In this document: positions 26,859-38,250 of the stretch, one piece after another
How the letters are laid out: each line of letters opens with the position of its first letter
Position numbering within the stretch: position 1 is the first letter of the stretch
NCBI GenBank assembly: GCA_023213395.1
Contig: CM041465.1
Coordinates: 229,035,741 to 229,099,740, forward strand
Length of the DNA: 64,000 nucleotides
Reading direction: 5' to 3'
From: Cycas panzhihuaensis
Taxonomy: Eukaryota; Cycadophyta
The notes under the pieces: model-generated
Database searches by the model: none
What the model saw: only the letters and a program-made list of their open reading frames with translations
What the model was told of the DNA's origin: nothing
Translations under genes and position numbers: made by a program

Positions 26859-27115
26859 TGTTAGTTCGGCCTATTCCAATGCCTTATAATCTTGGTGGAT
26901 GGATATAAATATTGCCCCGCACCTTTGTACTACAAATTAGATTTTGACTAATGCAGAAGCTCTGCTTGAGAGAGAGCCTACAATGTGGTGAATTCACCTG
27001 TACTATTGCATGATCATACGTCTTATTTATTTTCTTGATTTGTTGAATATTTGTCAATACTTTGATTATTATACTTGAATCAAGGCACATGTACTTAGAT
27101 CCTATTATTTTCTCA
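26859..27115 (+). repeat. Probable copia-B 5' LTR (left end uncertain)
   Basis: The right end CA at 27114-27115 is fixed by the primer site. TGTTAGTTCGG at 26859 is the best left end. GGATATAAATATTGCC (about 26900-26915) supplies a TATA box. No second LTR exists for comparison. Confidence 0.45.
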
Positions 27116-27127
27116 TGGTATTAGAGC
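27116..27127 (+). other. Copia-B primer binding site
   Basis: TGGTATTAGAGC differs from the plant initiator-Met tRNA complement TGGTATCAGAGC by one C-to-T change and lies directly after the LTR end. Confidence 0.7.
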
Positions 27128-29057
27128 TGAAGCGTGCTTGATTTTAGAGTATTTTGGTGATTTTAAGCTTATTTTACTTTATTTTCTTCACATTCTATGG
27201 AAAATCTAAGATTTTATATAGTGCTAGAGCTCATATACAGTTGGTTGCTAGAGATTTCAGCCTCCTATAGTAGATTTCAAAGCTCATTTACATCCATCTA
27301 GGGTTTTACTTAGTTTTATTAAAGAAAATCTGAGATTTTTTACTTGATGCAACCATATTATTAATGATTTTTACTTGCGGGAGTATTATTGGGGTTTATA
27401 GCAGCCCCACACCCATTTTTAGTGCCTGATAGAGGAGTTTTCCAGAGTTTTTTGGTTATTTTTGGCTTCGTTCTTCATTGTAGGGCCTACAAAGGATCTA
27501 AAACTTTGGTAGCTTTGTGCAACCTATATAGAGTATATTTTTGAGTCCTGTCTATTCTATTAGATACATCTAGGTGCTGCACCCATCCCCCTAACATTTT
27601 GTGACATTTGGTGGTTGTTTGGGATGTCGTCAAGCTCTCACATCCTCCATAGGGCTTGCGCACCTCACATTGATATTGTGCAACTTTCAAACATTAAAAA
27701 TTTTGATTTTTTTAATGCTATGATTCATCACTTTAGTGAAATGACATTAAATCATATTTAAATTACTTTTAGATCCACTTTATCCCTAGCATTTGATCAC
27801 ATTAAGACTGTATATGACCTTTTTCCTTTGACTAAATGGCAGACTTCAAGCCTAAATGAACTAGATTTAATTTTTTTAGATTGTGCAAAAGTTATAAACT
27901 CCTTTGAATAACTTTTCACATCCATTAGCCCCCTAGCAGCATTAGAAGGTGGTCACGTAGGGTCTACAGGTGATCGAGGGCCAATCCAAAGGGGGCTTAA
28001 TCCTGTTTTTAATTGATTTTTTGGCATAAAAAGGTACTTGTACTATTTCTATAATATCTCCTCAACCGTGTGTCTATTTTTTGAATCGTTTAAAGTGATG
28101 GAAATTTAGTTCAGAGCTTTATAACTTAGAATCAAATTGAACTAGATTTGGAGCTAATTTGAAGGATATATTAGCTACTTAAGTTAAGCCTTATATTTAA
28201 GCTATTTGAGACTTATTTTTCAAGATTTGAAGGTATTTTTTAGTTTTCTTGAGGTTCTTTTGCTAGACTAGGTTGTGGCTTATTATTTTTAGCTATCCAA
28301 TTCTAATTTTTAGGGCTAATAAGTTCTTGGTGATGTCTCATGTGTAGGTGTTACTCTTGGAAGGTTGAAGAGGTTAACTCTCAAAGCTTGGCCAATCAAG
28401 AGCATTCTAAACCTACCCTTGTCATTTTATTTTGCTTTATTTCTTTGTTATTTCATTTATTGCATTAAAAAGAACCTATTTTGTATAAGAAACTCACTTA
28501 AAATTTTAATTTTTCATATTTAAAATATAAATCTTGAATTAAACCTCCATTTCTAGCCTTGTAAGGGGAATGATTAGGATCCCTAAAGTTACCACCACAC
28601 ACACGCCCTTTTCCTTCTCATATTGGATGAGGAACATTATTATCTATAAGGTGTAATTGGTAGTAGGTTGAGGAGGAGACCCTATCTTTTGGAGTTTGGA
28701 GACTAGGCTAGACCTAGGGGGGTGAGTGCCTTAGTTAGTAAGTTCTCACCGCTAGATCTGTCATTCTACATAAGGCTAGTATAGGTGGGGAAATAAATCA
28801 AGGGGGTTTTAGGACCTTCTTAATAGCCCATGTAATGAAGTATATCGAGCCCTTGAGCTTATGTACTGGTATATTAGGTCCCTAGTTTACCACTTGTGGG
28901 CAGGCACCATTAGACATGATAGCAATCGAGAGCTTTCCTAGAGACCCTTTACCTTAGAATCCTAGATTAGAAGCCACTTAGGTAGATTAGTACCTTATCA
29001 CACAAAAAATTAAAAACATCAAACACATATAAAAAAAAAGGAAAAACCTTTCAAACA
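27128..29057 (+). other. Copia-B leader or unassigned sequence
   Basis: Almost 2 kb without a convincing gene separates the primer site from gag. This is long for a copia leader, so another decayed insertion may be hidden here. A G-rich stretch with AGGTTGAGGAGGAGACC lies near 28670. Minus-strand frames here show no domain. Confidence 0.35.
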
Positions 29058-30060
29058 TGGTATTACAAATGCTTCTTTCTAACAACATCAAACTTAACGG
29101 TATTAATAACTTTATATCTTGGAAAAAATAAGTAAAAAATGTACTTATTATGAATCAATGTTGGGCCTTTGTTAATAGGGACATACCCATGCCTAAGCTC
29201 ACTCAAGATCCAAATGATCCTACTAAAACTATTCCACCTAATCCTATAGCCTTAGCCAACTTTAAAGCTAAGGATAACATAGCATTATCCTTCCTCCACT
29301 TGGTGGTTGAAGACCAAGTAGATCAAAACATTGAAATAACATAATGATCAAATGAAGTTTGGACTATACTTTGTTCATTCTATGAGAGGAAGGATAAATC
29401 TAGGCCTCTTACCCTTAAGACTTGTCTATTTGCCATGCCTTTTACTGGAAACATTACAAATCATTTGACCGAAGTCAAAACTATTAGAAACTAATTGATT
29501 ATCCTTGGTGAGCCACCTTTTGACCATGATTTAATCTCAAGCATTATAAATATTTTACCCATTGAATATAACTCCTTTGTCTCTAAGCTACATGATAACT
29601 ACTTTAAGATAGACTTCATAACCTTTGAGGGGCTCTTGCTTCGAGAGGAAAATATTCTCAATCGACTAGGGATAACATCGACATTTAACTTAGCTCCTTC
29701 TTTTGCTACTTAAAACTCAGAAAAATGTAAGACTATTAATAGAGTAGCCCAACAGCTTAGTCAGTAATAAGACCTAGCTCAGCTCTTAAACTCTCTCTTT
29801 ATATCACAAGAGTTATATCATCAACCAACTTAGCAGCATCTTATTAGCACCTCCTCCTCCTCCTATCCAAATCAACAACTTCAACAATTATAGCATCAAC
29901 CACAGGGAAAGTCTCAAAAGAATCAGCAAGGTAAACAAAATATAACCTATCTCTACTGTGAAAAATTTTGACACCTAGTTGTTGAATGTAGGAGAAAATA
30001 AGCTGATTTACAACTCTTGCAAAACCAAGGGAGCTAAGCATATGGATTAGTCTATCAATA
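29058..30060 (+). pseudogene. gag: Copia-B gag
   Basis: It starts ATGGTATTACAAATGC and reads SNNIKLNGINNFISWKK, then VLIMNQCWAFVN, the usual opening of copia Gag, continuing through VWTILCSFYERKDKSRPLTL and LREENILNRLGI (about 29646-29681). A zinc knuckle near 29945-29990 (YLYCEKF, stop, HLVVECRRK) has lost its first Cys to Tyr and a Gly to stop. Gln-rich text separates the two parts. Confidence 0.8.
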
Positions 30061-30430
30061 ACCACCCCCCAATTATCATCATGGAGGCCCTAATTACAAT
30101 CAATAAAGATAAGAAGCTTCTTATCAATAAGGAGGACCATGCCCTCCTCAAGGGGCCCCTTTTCTATAATAAGGAGGTCCTTATTATCGACATGATGGTC
30201 TAATTCAATAACAAGGAGGCCCTTTCCACCCATAAGGGGGGGCATCATATCAACCTCAAGTCTAATTCTATCAGTAGAATTGGAATCCAAGGCCCACATA
30301 AGGTTAAAGACCTCAAAATAGGTAATGGTTCTTAAATAGGAATCAAAGGAACCAATAATACAATCAACAACAAGGTGGCAATATGGAAGATAGTTAAGAC
30401 TACTCCTCCCAAACCTATTTTTCATAGTAT
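30061..30430 (+). repeat. Short GGP-type repeats in copia-B Gag-protease linker
   Basis: Copies of an AATAAGGAGGNCC-like word recur between about 30110 and 30240 and read as Gly-Gly-Pro units on the plus strand. Minus-strand open frames here are consequences of this composition. Confidence 0.5.
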
Positions 30431-30439
30431 TTTCCTATC

Positions 30440-31101
30440 AGCTTGATAAGACCATATGGCTTGTTGATTCTGGTGCAACAAGACATATGATAAGTTCTAA
30501 AAAAATGTTGGAAGAGACCCAACCAATCAACATTTAAATAGTCACATTTGGGGACAACATGACTAACAATGTGACTAAAATATGTAGGGCACCAATCACA
30601 TTGAAGGACTCCAACATTAGATACCACATCAGTAATTTGTTCCTTGTGCCTAGTATAAAGATGAACCTACTTTCTATCAATCAAATAGATAAGTAGAACT
30701 TAGATGTCCTCTTTAGCTAAGGCATTTACAGAATTATAGACCATGTTATAGGAAAACTTGTGGCCACATGACATAAAGATGATGGCTTATACAAGCTAGA
30801 TAGAGTCCCTCTTGCTACTACTCCTCAACACGAATCCTTCTCAATGGCCAATACAACTCAATGTGATAAGGAGAAGGATGCAATTGAGGAAGAGTCCCCT
30901 TACATACATGAACCAGGAGAATGCTCCCACTCAAAGGACGAAGTGACCACATATAGATCTAAAGGCTACCTATGGCATCAACGCTTAGGTCATTTAAATA
31001 TGCAAAGCTTGAATCTTGTGTCTAGGCTCAAAATGGTATATGACCTACCCAAAATCAAGAGATATCATAACATATGTGAGGCATGCCTAAAGGGAAAGTA
31101 A
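30440..31101 (+). pseudogene. pol: Copia-B protease and GAG-pre-integrase domain
   Basis: The aspartic protease motif TIWLVDSGATRHMISS starts at about 30450, and KMNLLSINQID closes the domain near 30690. The pre-integrase signature LWHQRLGHLNMQSLNL lies at about 30970-31017, ending ICEACLKGK before a stop at 31099-31101. Confidence 0.85.
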
Positions 31102-31860
31102 CAAAGAGAAAAATTCCCTTCTAAGAATGCTTGGAGATCTTCACAACCATTAGAGTTGGTACATTATAATATTTGTAGGCTTATGTCCACCCAATCTCTC
31201 AAAGGTAGTTGGTATTTCATTACCTTCATCGATGACTTCTCAAGGAAAGTATGGGTCTACTTCTTGAGAATTAAATATCAAGTCTTAGACAAATTCAAAG
31301 AGTTCAAAACTGCTAATGAAAATGAAAGTGGGATCATAATCAAGACCCTTAGATCCAACAATGGTAGTGAGTATATTTCAAATTAGTTCAATAATTTTTA
31401 CAAAGAGTATGGCATCCAACGTCAATTTTCTGCTCCTTACACACCTCAGTAGAATGGTGTAGCTGAAAGGATGAATCAAACTTTGATTAATAAAGGAAAA
31501 GCCATGCTTACTGTGGCCAACCTTAACACTAGATTTTGGACTAATGCCATTGCCACGATTGCTTACCTAACCAACATAAGTCCCACAGTTATGGTTAGGA
31601 ACATTATTCCCAAAGAAGCTTGGTTAGATTAGAAACCAAATGTAACTCACCTAAGGATCTTTAGATGCATGGTATATAAACATGTCCTAAAGGATAACAG
31701 GAAGAAACTTGATGACAAGAGCCTTAAGTACATCTTTCTCAGCTATGTAACTAATTGAAAAGCCTATAAAGTCTTTGACATAGTTGGTAACCAAGATTAC
31801 ATGACACGGGATGTAATCTTTATAGAAGAACCTCATGTATTGACATCCCCTCTATATTAG
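31102..31860 (+). pseudogene. pol: Copia-B integrase core
   Basis: YFITFIDDFSRKVWVYFL and NGVAERMNQTLINKGKAM identify the core. Both catalytic Asp positions are Asn (LVHYNICR near 31160 and TLRSNNGSEY near 31350), matching G-to-A decay, while the Glu in VAERMNQ remains. Gln codons at PQ-NGVAER and elsewhere are stops. VFDIVGNQDYMTRDVIF marks the C-terminal end. Confidence 0.85.
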
Positions 31861-32129
31861 ATTATAGTAGAAGATGAAGTTGGTATGGCACAAGTGACCC
31901 TTGGATAAACTTTAGAGCCACCTATACCAACTTACTCCTACACTCCTAGTCCATTATCAGTTCCAACAACTTCTTTGTCATCCACTCAAGCAAGTATAAA
32001 TTTGCCTCCCATTTTAATTGATGACCTTTAGGTGGAAGCCACCAGCTTTTAGCCACCTCCTAAGTGGGTATTACAACTTTTAAAGGATGCTCCTCCTCCT
32101 CCCATAGTTGTAAAGAGGCCTTCCAAGAT

Positions 32130-32950
32130 GAGACACTATAAATTTTGCCCTCATGGCACATGTCCTTGAAACTCTTGAACCTTCCACGTTTGAGGAGGTA
32201 GTAAAAGACCAAACACGGAAAGCAACTATGGATGAAGAGATGAATTCTATCTTAAAAAATGACACTTGGGAGCTAATTAAATTGCCATATGGGAAGAAAG
32301 TAATTAACTGTAGATGGCTATACAAAACAAAGTTCCATACAGATGGTACTGTAGAGCATCATAGAGCTCACCTTGTTATAAGAGATTTTAAACAATAGGA
32401 GAGGATTGACTATGATGAGACCTTTGCACTAGTAGCTAACATGACCACATTTTGTTTGGTTATGTCCCTAATAGCCCAATTTGGATGGCCTATCTACCAA
32501 ATGGATGTGAAGAGTGCTTTCCCCAATGGAGAGCTCAAAGAAGAGGTTTCCTTGAAACAACCCCCAGGCTATGCTATTTTAGGACAAGGACATTAGTTTA
32601 CAGACTCAAGAAAGCCCTTTACGAACTCAAGTAGGCACCACGTGCCTAGAATGCAAAGATAGATGTATTTATCAATCGGCATAGATTTAATCATTTGCCC
32701 TCTAACCCTGATCTCTATCACTAGTAATAATACAAATGGAATGTCTTGGCTCCAATCAGAGTTGAGCAATTTTGATATGAATGACCTTGGCCTACTTCAT
32801 TACTTCCTTGGAATTGAAGTTTGGCAAGAACCAAGATAAATACTCCTAACTCAAACCAAGTATGCTAATGAACTCTTGGAAAGACTCAGGATGACTGAAT
32901 ATAAGCCTGTATCAATTCCTATGGAGACAGAAACCAAGTTAAACCTGAAT
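32130..32950 (+). pseudogene. pol: Copia-B reverse transcriptase, catalytic box deleted
   Basis: It reads TWELIKLPYGKKVINCRWLYK (about 32265-32328), then YQMDVKSAFPNGELKEE in shifted frames. DLYH near 32712 then joins ITSNNTNGMSWLQSEL, so the segment that should hold YVDD is gone. SNFDMNDLGLLHYFLGIEVW resumes the family text and similarity ends near 32950. Confidence 0.8.
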
Positions 32951-34451
32951 GAATAAGGAAAATGAATAAATAATAACTTGAGCAAGGAAATGACCAGAAT
33001 TTTTAATGCAAGATGAATAATTATTTCTTTTGATCATAATGAAGATGTATGAGGTAGGAATTCTAATATATATCTATATCTATATATATATATATATATA
33101 TATTCTTTAGAAAGATAAAAAATATTAAGAAAAAACTTTTAAAATAGAAAATTGTACCAGTTTTGGTATATAGGCCCACTTAGCTTGTTGATCACTTTAT
33201 ATGTATGTGATCGATCCTCTGCTATAAATCAGCTTAGAAAAAACTATATAAAAGCTAAATAAAAGCTTCAAACATGTATCATGAATAATCAATAAGATAA
33301 ATAAAACTTGGTTGGAAGAAAGAAACTCCTTAAAGAGTTAAGAAAATAAGCTTGTTAGGATAAATCAGATGCTCAAGTATATCAGCTTCAATGTTGTGCT
33401 AAACAAGATAAGATTAAAATGAGATTATACCATATTGAAGAGTAATAAAATATCTTTCCAACGGATTTGACCGTTTGGAGAATGGATTCCTACAACTCAA
33501 GATTTTAATGCATAAGTGAAATAACCCTTTTTTGGGGCTTAACCAGAGCTAGGGGGCTTAAAAGGTTATGAAATGCTAACAAGATCTTATAAAATAATAT
33601 ATAAATGATCAAATATAAATTAAAGAGCTACTTAATATGCTTTGAGTCAATTAAACTTAAAAAATAATGTGTAAAAATATGCAATAATGACAAACTAAGA
33701 GCATTTATGTACCTTAACTTTGTTTACTTTGAATATCTATAAGAAAACTTCAAAAATTGTAAATAAATATGTCAATTCAAAGAGAAATGAGTCAGCTTCC
33801 CAATGAAATTAACGGGTCTGAAATCTGATGTCAATCAGATAAGTTATATCAAAAATAGTGAACAATACTCTTTATGTTAATAAATCAAAAGCTAAAAAAA
33901 TAGTTGACTTTAACTCATTAAAACTAGGTCAAATCAGCTCCAAAAGTAGCAAATAACTAGTCTAAACTGAAGCCGACAAAATATTGGACATAATGGAATA
34001 GGTTTCATCAGAAACCGGTACTCCAGTGAGAAGATATTATAAAAAAATACTAAGTACCTTATGTGTTAGAAATAAATAAAAATAAATAACAGGAATTTTA
34101 TAAACTTGAAGTTGGGCCCCTTTAACTAAAGGTCATGTGGAGTGATGTGACTGACGACAGAACCCTTAAGGGGGCTAAGAGCCTTTTAACACATAGAATT
34201 GAAATGTTATAAGCAATATTAAAATTTTATAACCTTAATAATATAAATCAATAATATTAATACAAATCATGTTTATTTATAAAGTTAAATAAAAAAAGCC
34301 AAATGACACGACTTGCATGTTGATACAGAGGTGAAACTGAGTATAGATAATTGACGAATTGATTGAGTCACACTGGATTGAGATGTAGGAGGATCACCAC
34401 TGATCCAGCCTGAACATAGATAGAAATCAGTTCAAAAAAAAAAAAAAAATT

Positions 34452-34455
<4 letters not shown>

Positions 34456-34538
<83 letters not shown>
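34456..34538. repeat. (AT)n microsatellite
   Basis: About 83 bp of AT repeats continuing into a CATATATGTATG-type compound tract to about 34572, preceded by an A run. Confidence 0.9.
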
Positions 34539-34546
<8 letters not shown>

Positions 34547-34751
34547 TGTATGTATATATGTATGTATATATAATACTTATTTAAGCAAACACGAGTGATG
34601 CTGTTGACTTGCACATGGAAATGAGGACATAATAGGGAAGACAAATTTGATCAAATTGATCGAGAATGCTACTAGATGGAGAGACGCTGCTAGGAGGCAC
34701 AAATCGCCACTCAAATCTGATCAGAAAGACGTGAGAAAATCGAGGAAAAAA

Positions 34752-34753
<2 letters not shown>

Positions 34754-34834
<81 letters not shown>
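34754..34834. repeat. (AT)n microsatellite
   Basis: About 81 bp of pure AT repeats. The Tyr-Ile frames across it are artefacts. Confidence 0.9.
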
Positions 34835-34836
<2 letters not shown>

Positions 34837-35499
34837 GGAGAAAAGATAGATGATGTATAGAACAGAGAGTAGTGATGCTAAACAGGGGCTAAAGAGCCTT
34901 GATTAATTCTCAAATCTGAGTTGAAATGAGTACATAAGGGGACGCCTGGGTAGGGTGACTTGGATTATATAAAAAAAAATTCAGAAGAATTTAAGAAAAT
35001 AATGAAAAAATTGATGAAAAACCTGAGAAAATAAAGCCTAAGTGACTTTAGAGGCTGGATATCTCTCTGTAAGCTAGGAAATAAGACAAAAACTGACAAG
35101 CAATGAGGTATCCTAGGCAGTAAGAGGCTTGTAAAGTTTCACCATGTTCCATTACTTGTGTGATGAGAATGAGCCTACAGACCAAACAGGAGCCAAATAG
35201 AGTAACAATCAATCAAACTAAAATATCTCATTATACGATCAACAAAATCATGAATGGTTTCTTCCACCAGCTCACTAGTTCAATAAGGATCACAATGAGT
35301 AGTCACTTGTAGGGGTTTTGAGCACTGGATCTGATGCAGAAGCTTGCTAAATCAAAGCTATCAAGTTGCCCAAAAATAAAACTCATGAAATAAAAATGTA
35401 AATTGAAAAACTAAACAAATAAACTTTAAAATATGTAAAGTTAACTTTAATATGCTATATAATCAAACCAATGTAGCTGTAGATGAGTTGTGAATCAAA

Positions 35500-35517
35500 C
35501 GTGGCACTGTGATACCA
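35500..35517 (-). other. Primer binding site of minus-strand copia element
   Basis: On the minus strand TGGTATCACAGTGCCACG follows the LTR by two bases. Its first eight bases match the initiator-Met-type site TGGTATCAGAGC. Confidence 0.6.
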
Positions 35518-35519
35518 TA

Positions 35520-35842
35520 TAAAGGTTATAAATGGAGATATAGAGCATAGCTGTAAACCATAAGAAACTAATCCATATTATAAACATGCGAATATCACAT
35601 TGATTTAACCCATTTTTACTTGAGAGTATGCAAAATTTCTTTAATAGGTGGTGTTGATGAACACTGAGGGACATGACCCCATAAAATTTATACTCTTGAG
35701 GGAGGAGGGAAACCTCCTTAACCCCTAATTCAAAATAATATAAAATAATATGCAACACTAAGTAAACCTTACTTAATTTACCTTGAAGGGTTGTGCGCTG
35801 CATACTCCAAGCTAGGGTCATGTGATGAGCATTAACCCAATA
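35520..35842 (-). repeat. 5' LTR of minus-strand copia element
   Basis: Same length (323 bp) and same order as 25805-26127. Its terminal TG and CA have become TA, consistent with deamination. Confidence 0.85.
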
Positions 35843-35847
35843 CTACC

Positions 35848-36253
35848 TCTTAGAGCTAACCCTCTTCAAAATAAATATAGATCGTGTCAGAAAATGAGTG
35901 AAAAGGCCCTCAAATAGGTTAATTTTTTAACTTCCTTATGTAAAAATCAAATAAAAAATTATTCTTTTTTATCTTAAAAAGAGAGGGCCCTTTTCTCTTT
36001 TCTTAAGCAAAATTTTCTCTTTCATCCGTTAAGCTTATCCAGACAAATCCTATCCTTTTATATCCATTATTCTTGATAGAATCTCTTTGAAATAGGGAGT
36101 GACTTGTCTTTTCTCTGTTAGGGTTAATTATTAACCTTAATATGCTTGTCTTCCATTGAGCTTTTTGGAGACCTAAATATCACATCTTTCATTTATTTTG
36201 ACTTTCAAATTAACTCTCATCTTGGTCTCCAAAACCCTCCAAGCCCTTTTACC
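35848..36253 (+). other. Tat-1 3' region, unassigned
   Basis: Resumes Tat-1 after the copia insertion. Pyrimidine-rich without a gene. It ends where the tandem array begins. Confidence 0.45.
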
Positions 36254-36420
36254 TGTTAAAGAGTCTAAACTATGACAGGGAAAGCTCCAAAGTCCTTCTT
36301 CTTGTTAACGAGCTTAAACTATGATGGAAGGCTCTGAAAAGTCACCTACTAATGAGTCGAAACTATGGTAGTCTAAGGCCTTGAAAAATCACCTATTAAC
36401 AAGCCCAAAAACTATGACAA
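36254..36420 (+). repeat. Tat-1 3' UTR tandem array, unit about 45-50 bp
   Basis: Four diverged units share the anchor GTTAAcGAGyyTAAACTATGAy, at 36254, 36304, 36349 and 36395. A possible fifth lies near 36465. Tat-2 has one copy of the anchor at 60319-60338. Tandem arrays in this part of Tat/Ogre elements are a known source of plant satellites. Confidence 0.65.
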
Positions 36421-36776
36421 TACATCTTTTATGCTCCAATAAAAAGACCTTCCTCTGAAGTGTGGTTAATGAGAGACAAATTATGACTAATTAGGTTTTT
36501 TAAGTCCCATCTAGTTTGTAAGTATTTAGCACCATTTTTACACTGAGTAAGTATAAACCCAATCTGTTTGGGTAAACACTTTGATAGTACCTCTTTAGCT
36601 TATCATTTTAAGAGATGTTAAGGTTTATTTAGTTTGATTCCAGTAACTCTTGTAGACTAGTTTTTAATCATTCACATACCTCATTATAAACCTTTTACTT
36701 GATAGAAAATTCTCCATCGTAATCATTGTCACCTTTCAGCATCCTACTTTCCTTTTAAAGTAGGAGCTTTAGGTGT

Positions 36777-36788
36777 CAAGGGGGCAAA
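36777..36788 (+). other. Tat-1 polypurine tract
   Basis: CAAGGGGGCAAA directly before the TGTTTCACC LTR start. Tat-2 has CCAAGGGGGCAG at the equivalent place. Confidence 0.8.
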
Positions 36789-36956
36789 TGTTTCACCATA
36801 ACTAGGCCTCTCATTTATCCTTATCACTTTTAGCAAGTTTCTTATATTATTTCATATGAAGATGATTGATTTAAGGTTTGTTTCATATTATATTTAGTCA
36901 TGTTTTGATAAAATATTATATTGATTTCATTGATGATGTATGTTGAATGATGATGG

Positions 36957-37337
36957 TGTTAGGGATCCAACCCCTAACTTACCTTCTCTTATATTCTCTT
37001 ATATCTTGTACTTCTTCTCTCTCTTATATCTTTATTTCTTCTACTTCTTCCCTTTTCTTAATATCCCACATGCACAAGTAGAAGGTTGTGTAGTGGTCAT
37101 TGAGTACTATATATATTCATGTAATATCCCACATGCATAAGGAGGAGGTTGAGTAGTAAGCATAGAGCCATATATATATTTATGTAATCCTTAGAGTATG
37201 GCATCTAAAATATCATTGTTATTTGCATGTAATTGGGAGGTTGCCCCCTCGAAGGGTATTGCAATATAAGTGCTCTTTTGGAGTTATTTGCTTATTATAT
37301 TGGTGTACAATTATCATTAAGGAGTGGTATCCTAACA
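36957..37337 (+). repeat. Chromovirus 5' LTR
   Basis: Starts TGTTAGGGATCC and ends GGTATCCTAACA, forming the usual TG...CA ends with a short inverted repeat (TGTTAGGATACC-like). 381 bp, the same as the 3' LTR. Confidence 0.95.
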
Positions 37338-37339
37338 AG

Positions 37340-37351
37340 TGGTATCAGAGC
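37340..37351 (+). other. Chromovirus primer binding site
   Basis: TGGTATCAGAGC, two bases after the LTR, is the exact complement of the plant initiator-Met tRNA 3' end. Confidence 0.95.
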
Positions 37352-38250
37352 AGTTGATCCATTCCTTGTGGGAGAGTCAAAGTACTAAATAATCAATTTT
37401 TTTCCATCATTTTTTTCTCATTAGTACCTATTCTCATTTGATTTCCATTTAGTTACTTTGCTTTTTAGGGGTAGATAACATTGCAATCGGGCATTACCTA
37501 ACCGCCACGGCGCTCTTTTGCATTTAGATAGAGACCCTATGCCAGGGGTCTATAAATATCACGAGGATCTGTCGTTTTGGGCTAAGCGCATTGTGGCTTT
37601 TTCATCCCTTGCATGAAGGACTGGAGATCATACTCCTGAATCAAGCCTTAGACAAAACTCGGCTATGGAATTGTGCCTCTATGTACCTACGGGTATATAG
37701 GAGGACCCCCTAGATAGGCCTTCCTAGTATAGGTAACCATAGGAAACCTATTGACTGTCTGTAATTTGTAGTGTACTGGTAAGTGGTTAGCCCTCGGAAG
37801 TTACTCTCCACATACCCTAGAGATGGGGTAATACAACTACAAAGTAGAGTGTTTGCCTCTGTAAGTTGATACTATTTATGTCTGGGATAAGTATATCGGA
37901 GGGCCTACAAACCAGATAAGCCCATACCTAGTGAACCTGGTTAATCTATTAGTGGGTTGTGCGCACTTAGTCAGTCAGTGAGTCAGTCATCATCTATTTG
38001 TTAAATCGAGTATGTCTAGCCAGTTTGTCATTAATTCATGCACACATAGTCTATCAGTTAACCAGTGCCCAAAAAAGCAAAAAAGCAAAAAAGAAAAAAA
38101 GAAAAAAAATAAAAAAGTAAAAAGCAAAAAAAAAAAAAAAATCCATATTGCCTCATTGTAAAATATTGGGGATAACAGTCTATAAACACCCTGTCAAATC
38201 CTTTTCAGTCACAATTACCAACCAGGATTCAACTTAGGTCTTGTAGACTA
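37352..38250 (+). other. Chromovirus leader
   Basis: About 900 bp before gag. A broken frame from ATGCCAGGGGTC (~37540) is open for 25 codons only. The end is A-rich low-complexity sequence (about 38075-38140). Confidence 0.6.

Larger units (their letters stand above)
26859..32950 (+). mobile_element. Copia-B: Ty1/copia element nested in the minus-strand copia
   Basis: A plus-strand copia with a probable short 5' LTR, an initiator-Met-like primer site, a long leader, gag, protease, integrase and RT in copia order. RNase H and the 3' LTR are absent: similarity ends near 32950, where sequence of the enclosing element resumes. The copy is 3'-truncated and broken by stops. Confidence 0.75.
32951..35499 (-). 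other. Leader of the minus-strand copia element
   Basis: About 2.5 kb between the minus-strand primer site and the copia-B insertion. No gene was recognised on either strand. It holds three AT microsatellites (33071-33102, 34456-34538, 34754-34834) and an A run at 34434-34449. Confidence 0.45.
25805..35842 (-). mobile_element. Minus-strand copia-type element with Gag-like remnant only
   Basis: Two direct 323-bp LTRs (25805-26127 and 35520-35842) are flanked by CTATC (25800-25804) and CTACC (35843-35847), a 5-bp target duplication with one transition. On the minus strand a primer site follows the LTR at 35520-35842, and a polypurine tract TTAAGGGGGAGAA (26128-26140) precedes the LTR at 25805-26127. 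After removing the nested plus-strand copia-B (~26859-32950), about 3.3 kb of interior remains: a leader and a Gag-like fragment without visible pol. This resembles non-autonomous Gag-only LTR elements. LTR divergence is about 12 percent by eye. Confidence 0.8.

Noticed and set aside
30110-30240. Short regular repeats that could suggest a CRISPR array
   Set aside because: The words are contiguous and coding-phase Gly-Gly-Pro units inside a retrotransposon; there are no unique spacers.
29844-30627. Three minus-strand frames opposite copia-B gag and protease
   Set aside because: The plus strand carries the zinc knuckle and the DSGA protease motif; the minus frames are shadows with no domain.
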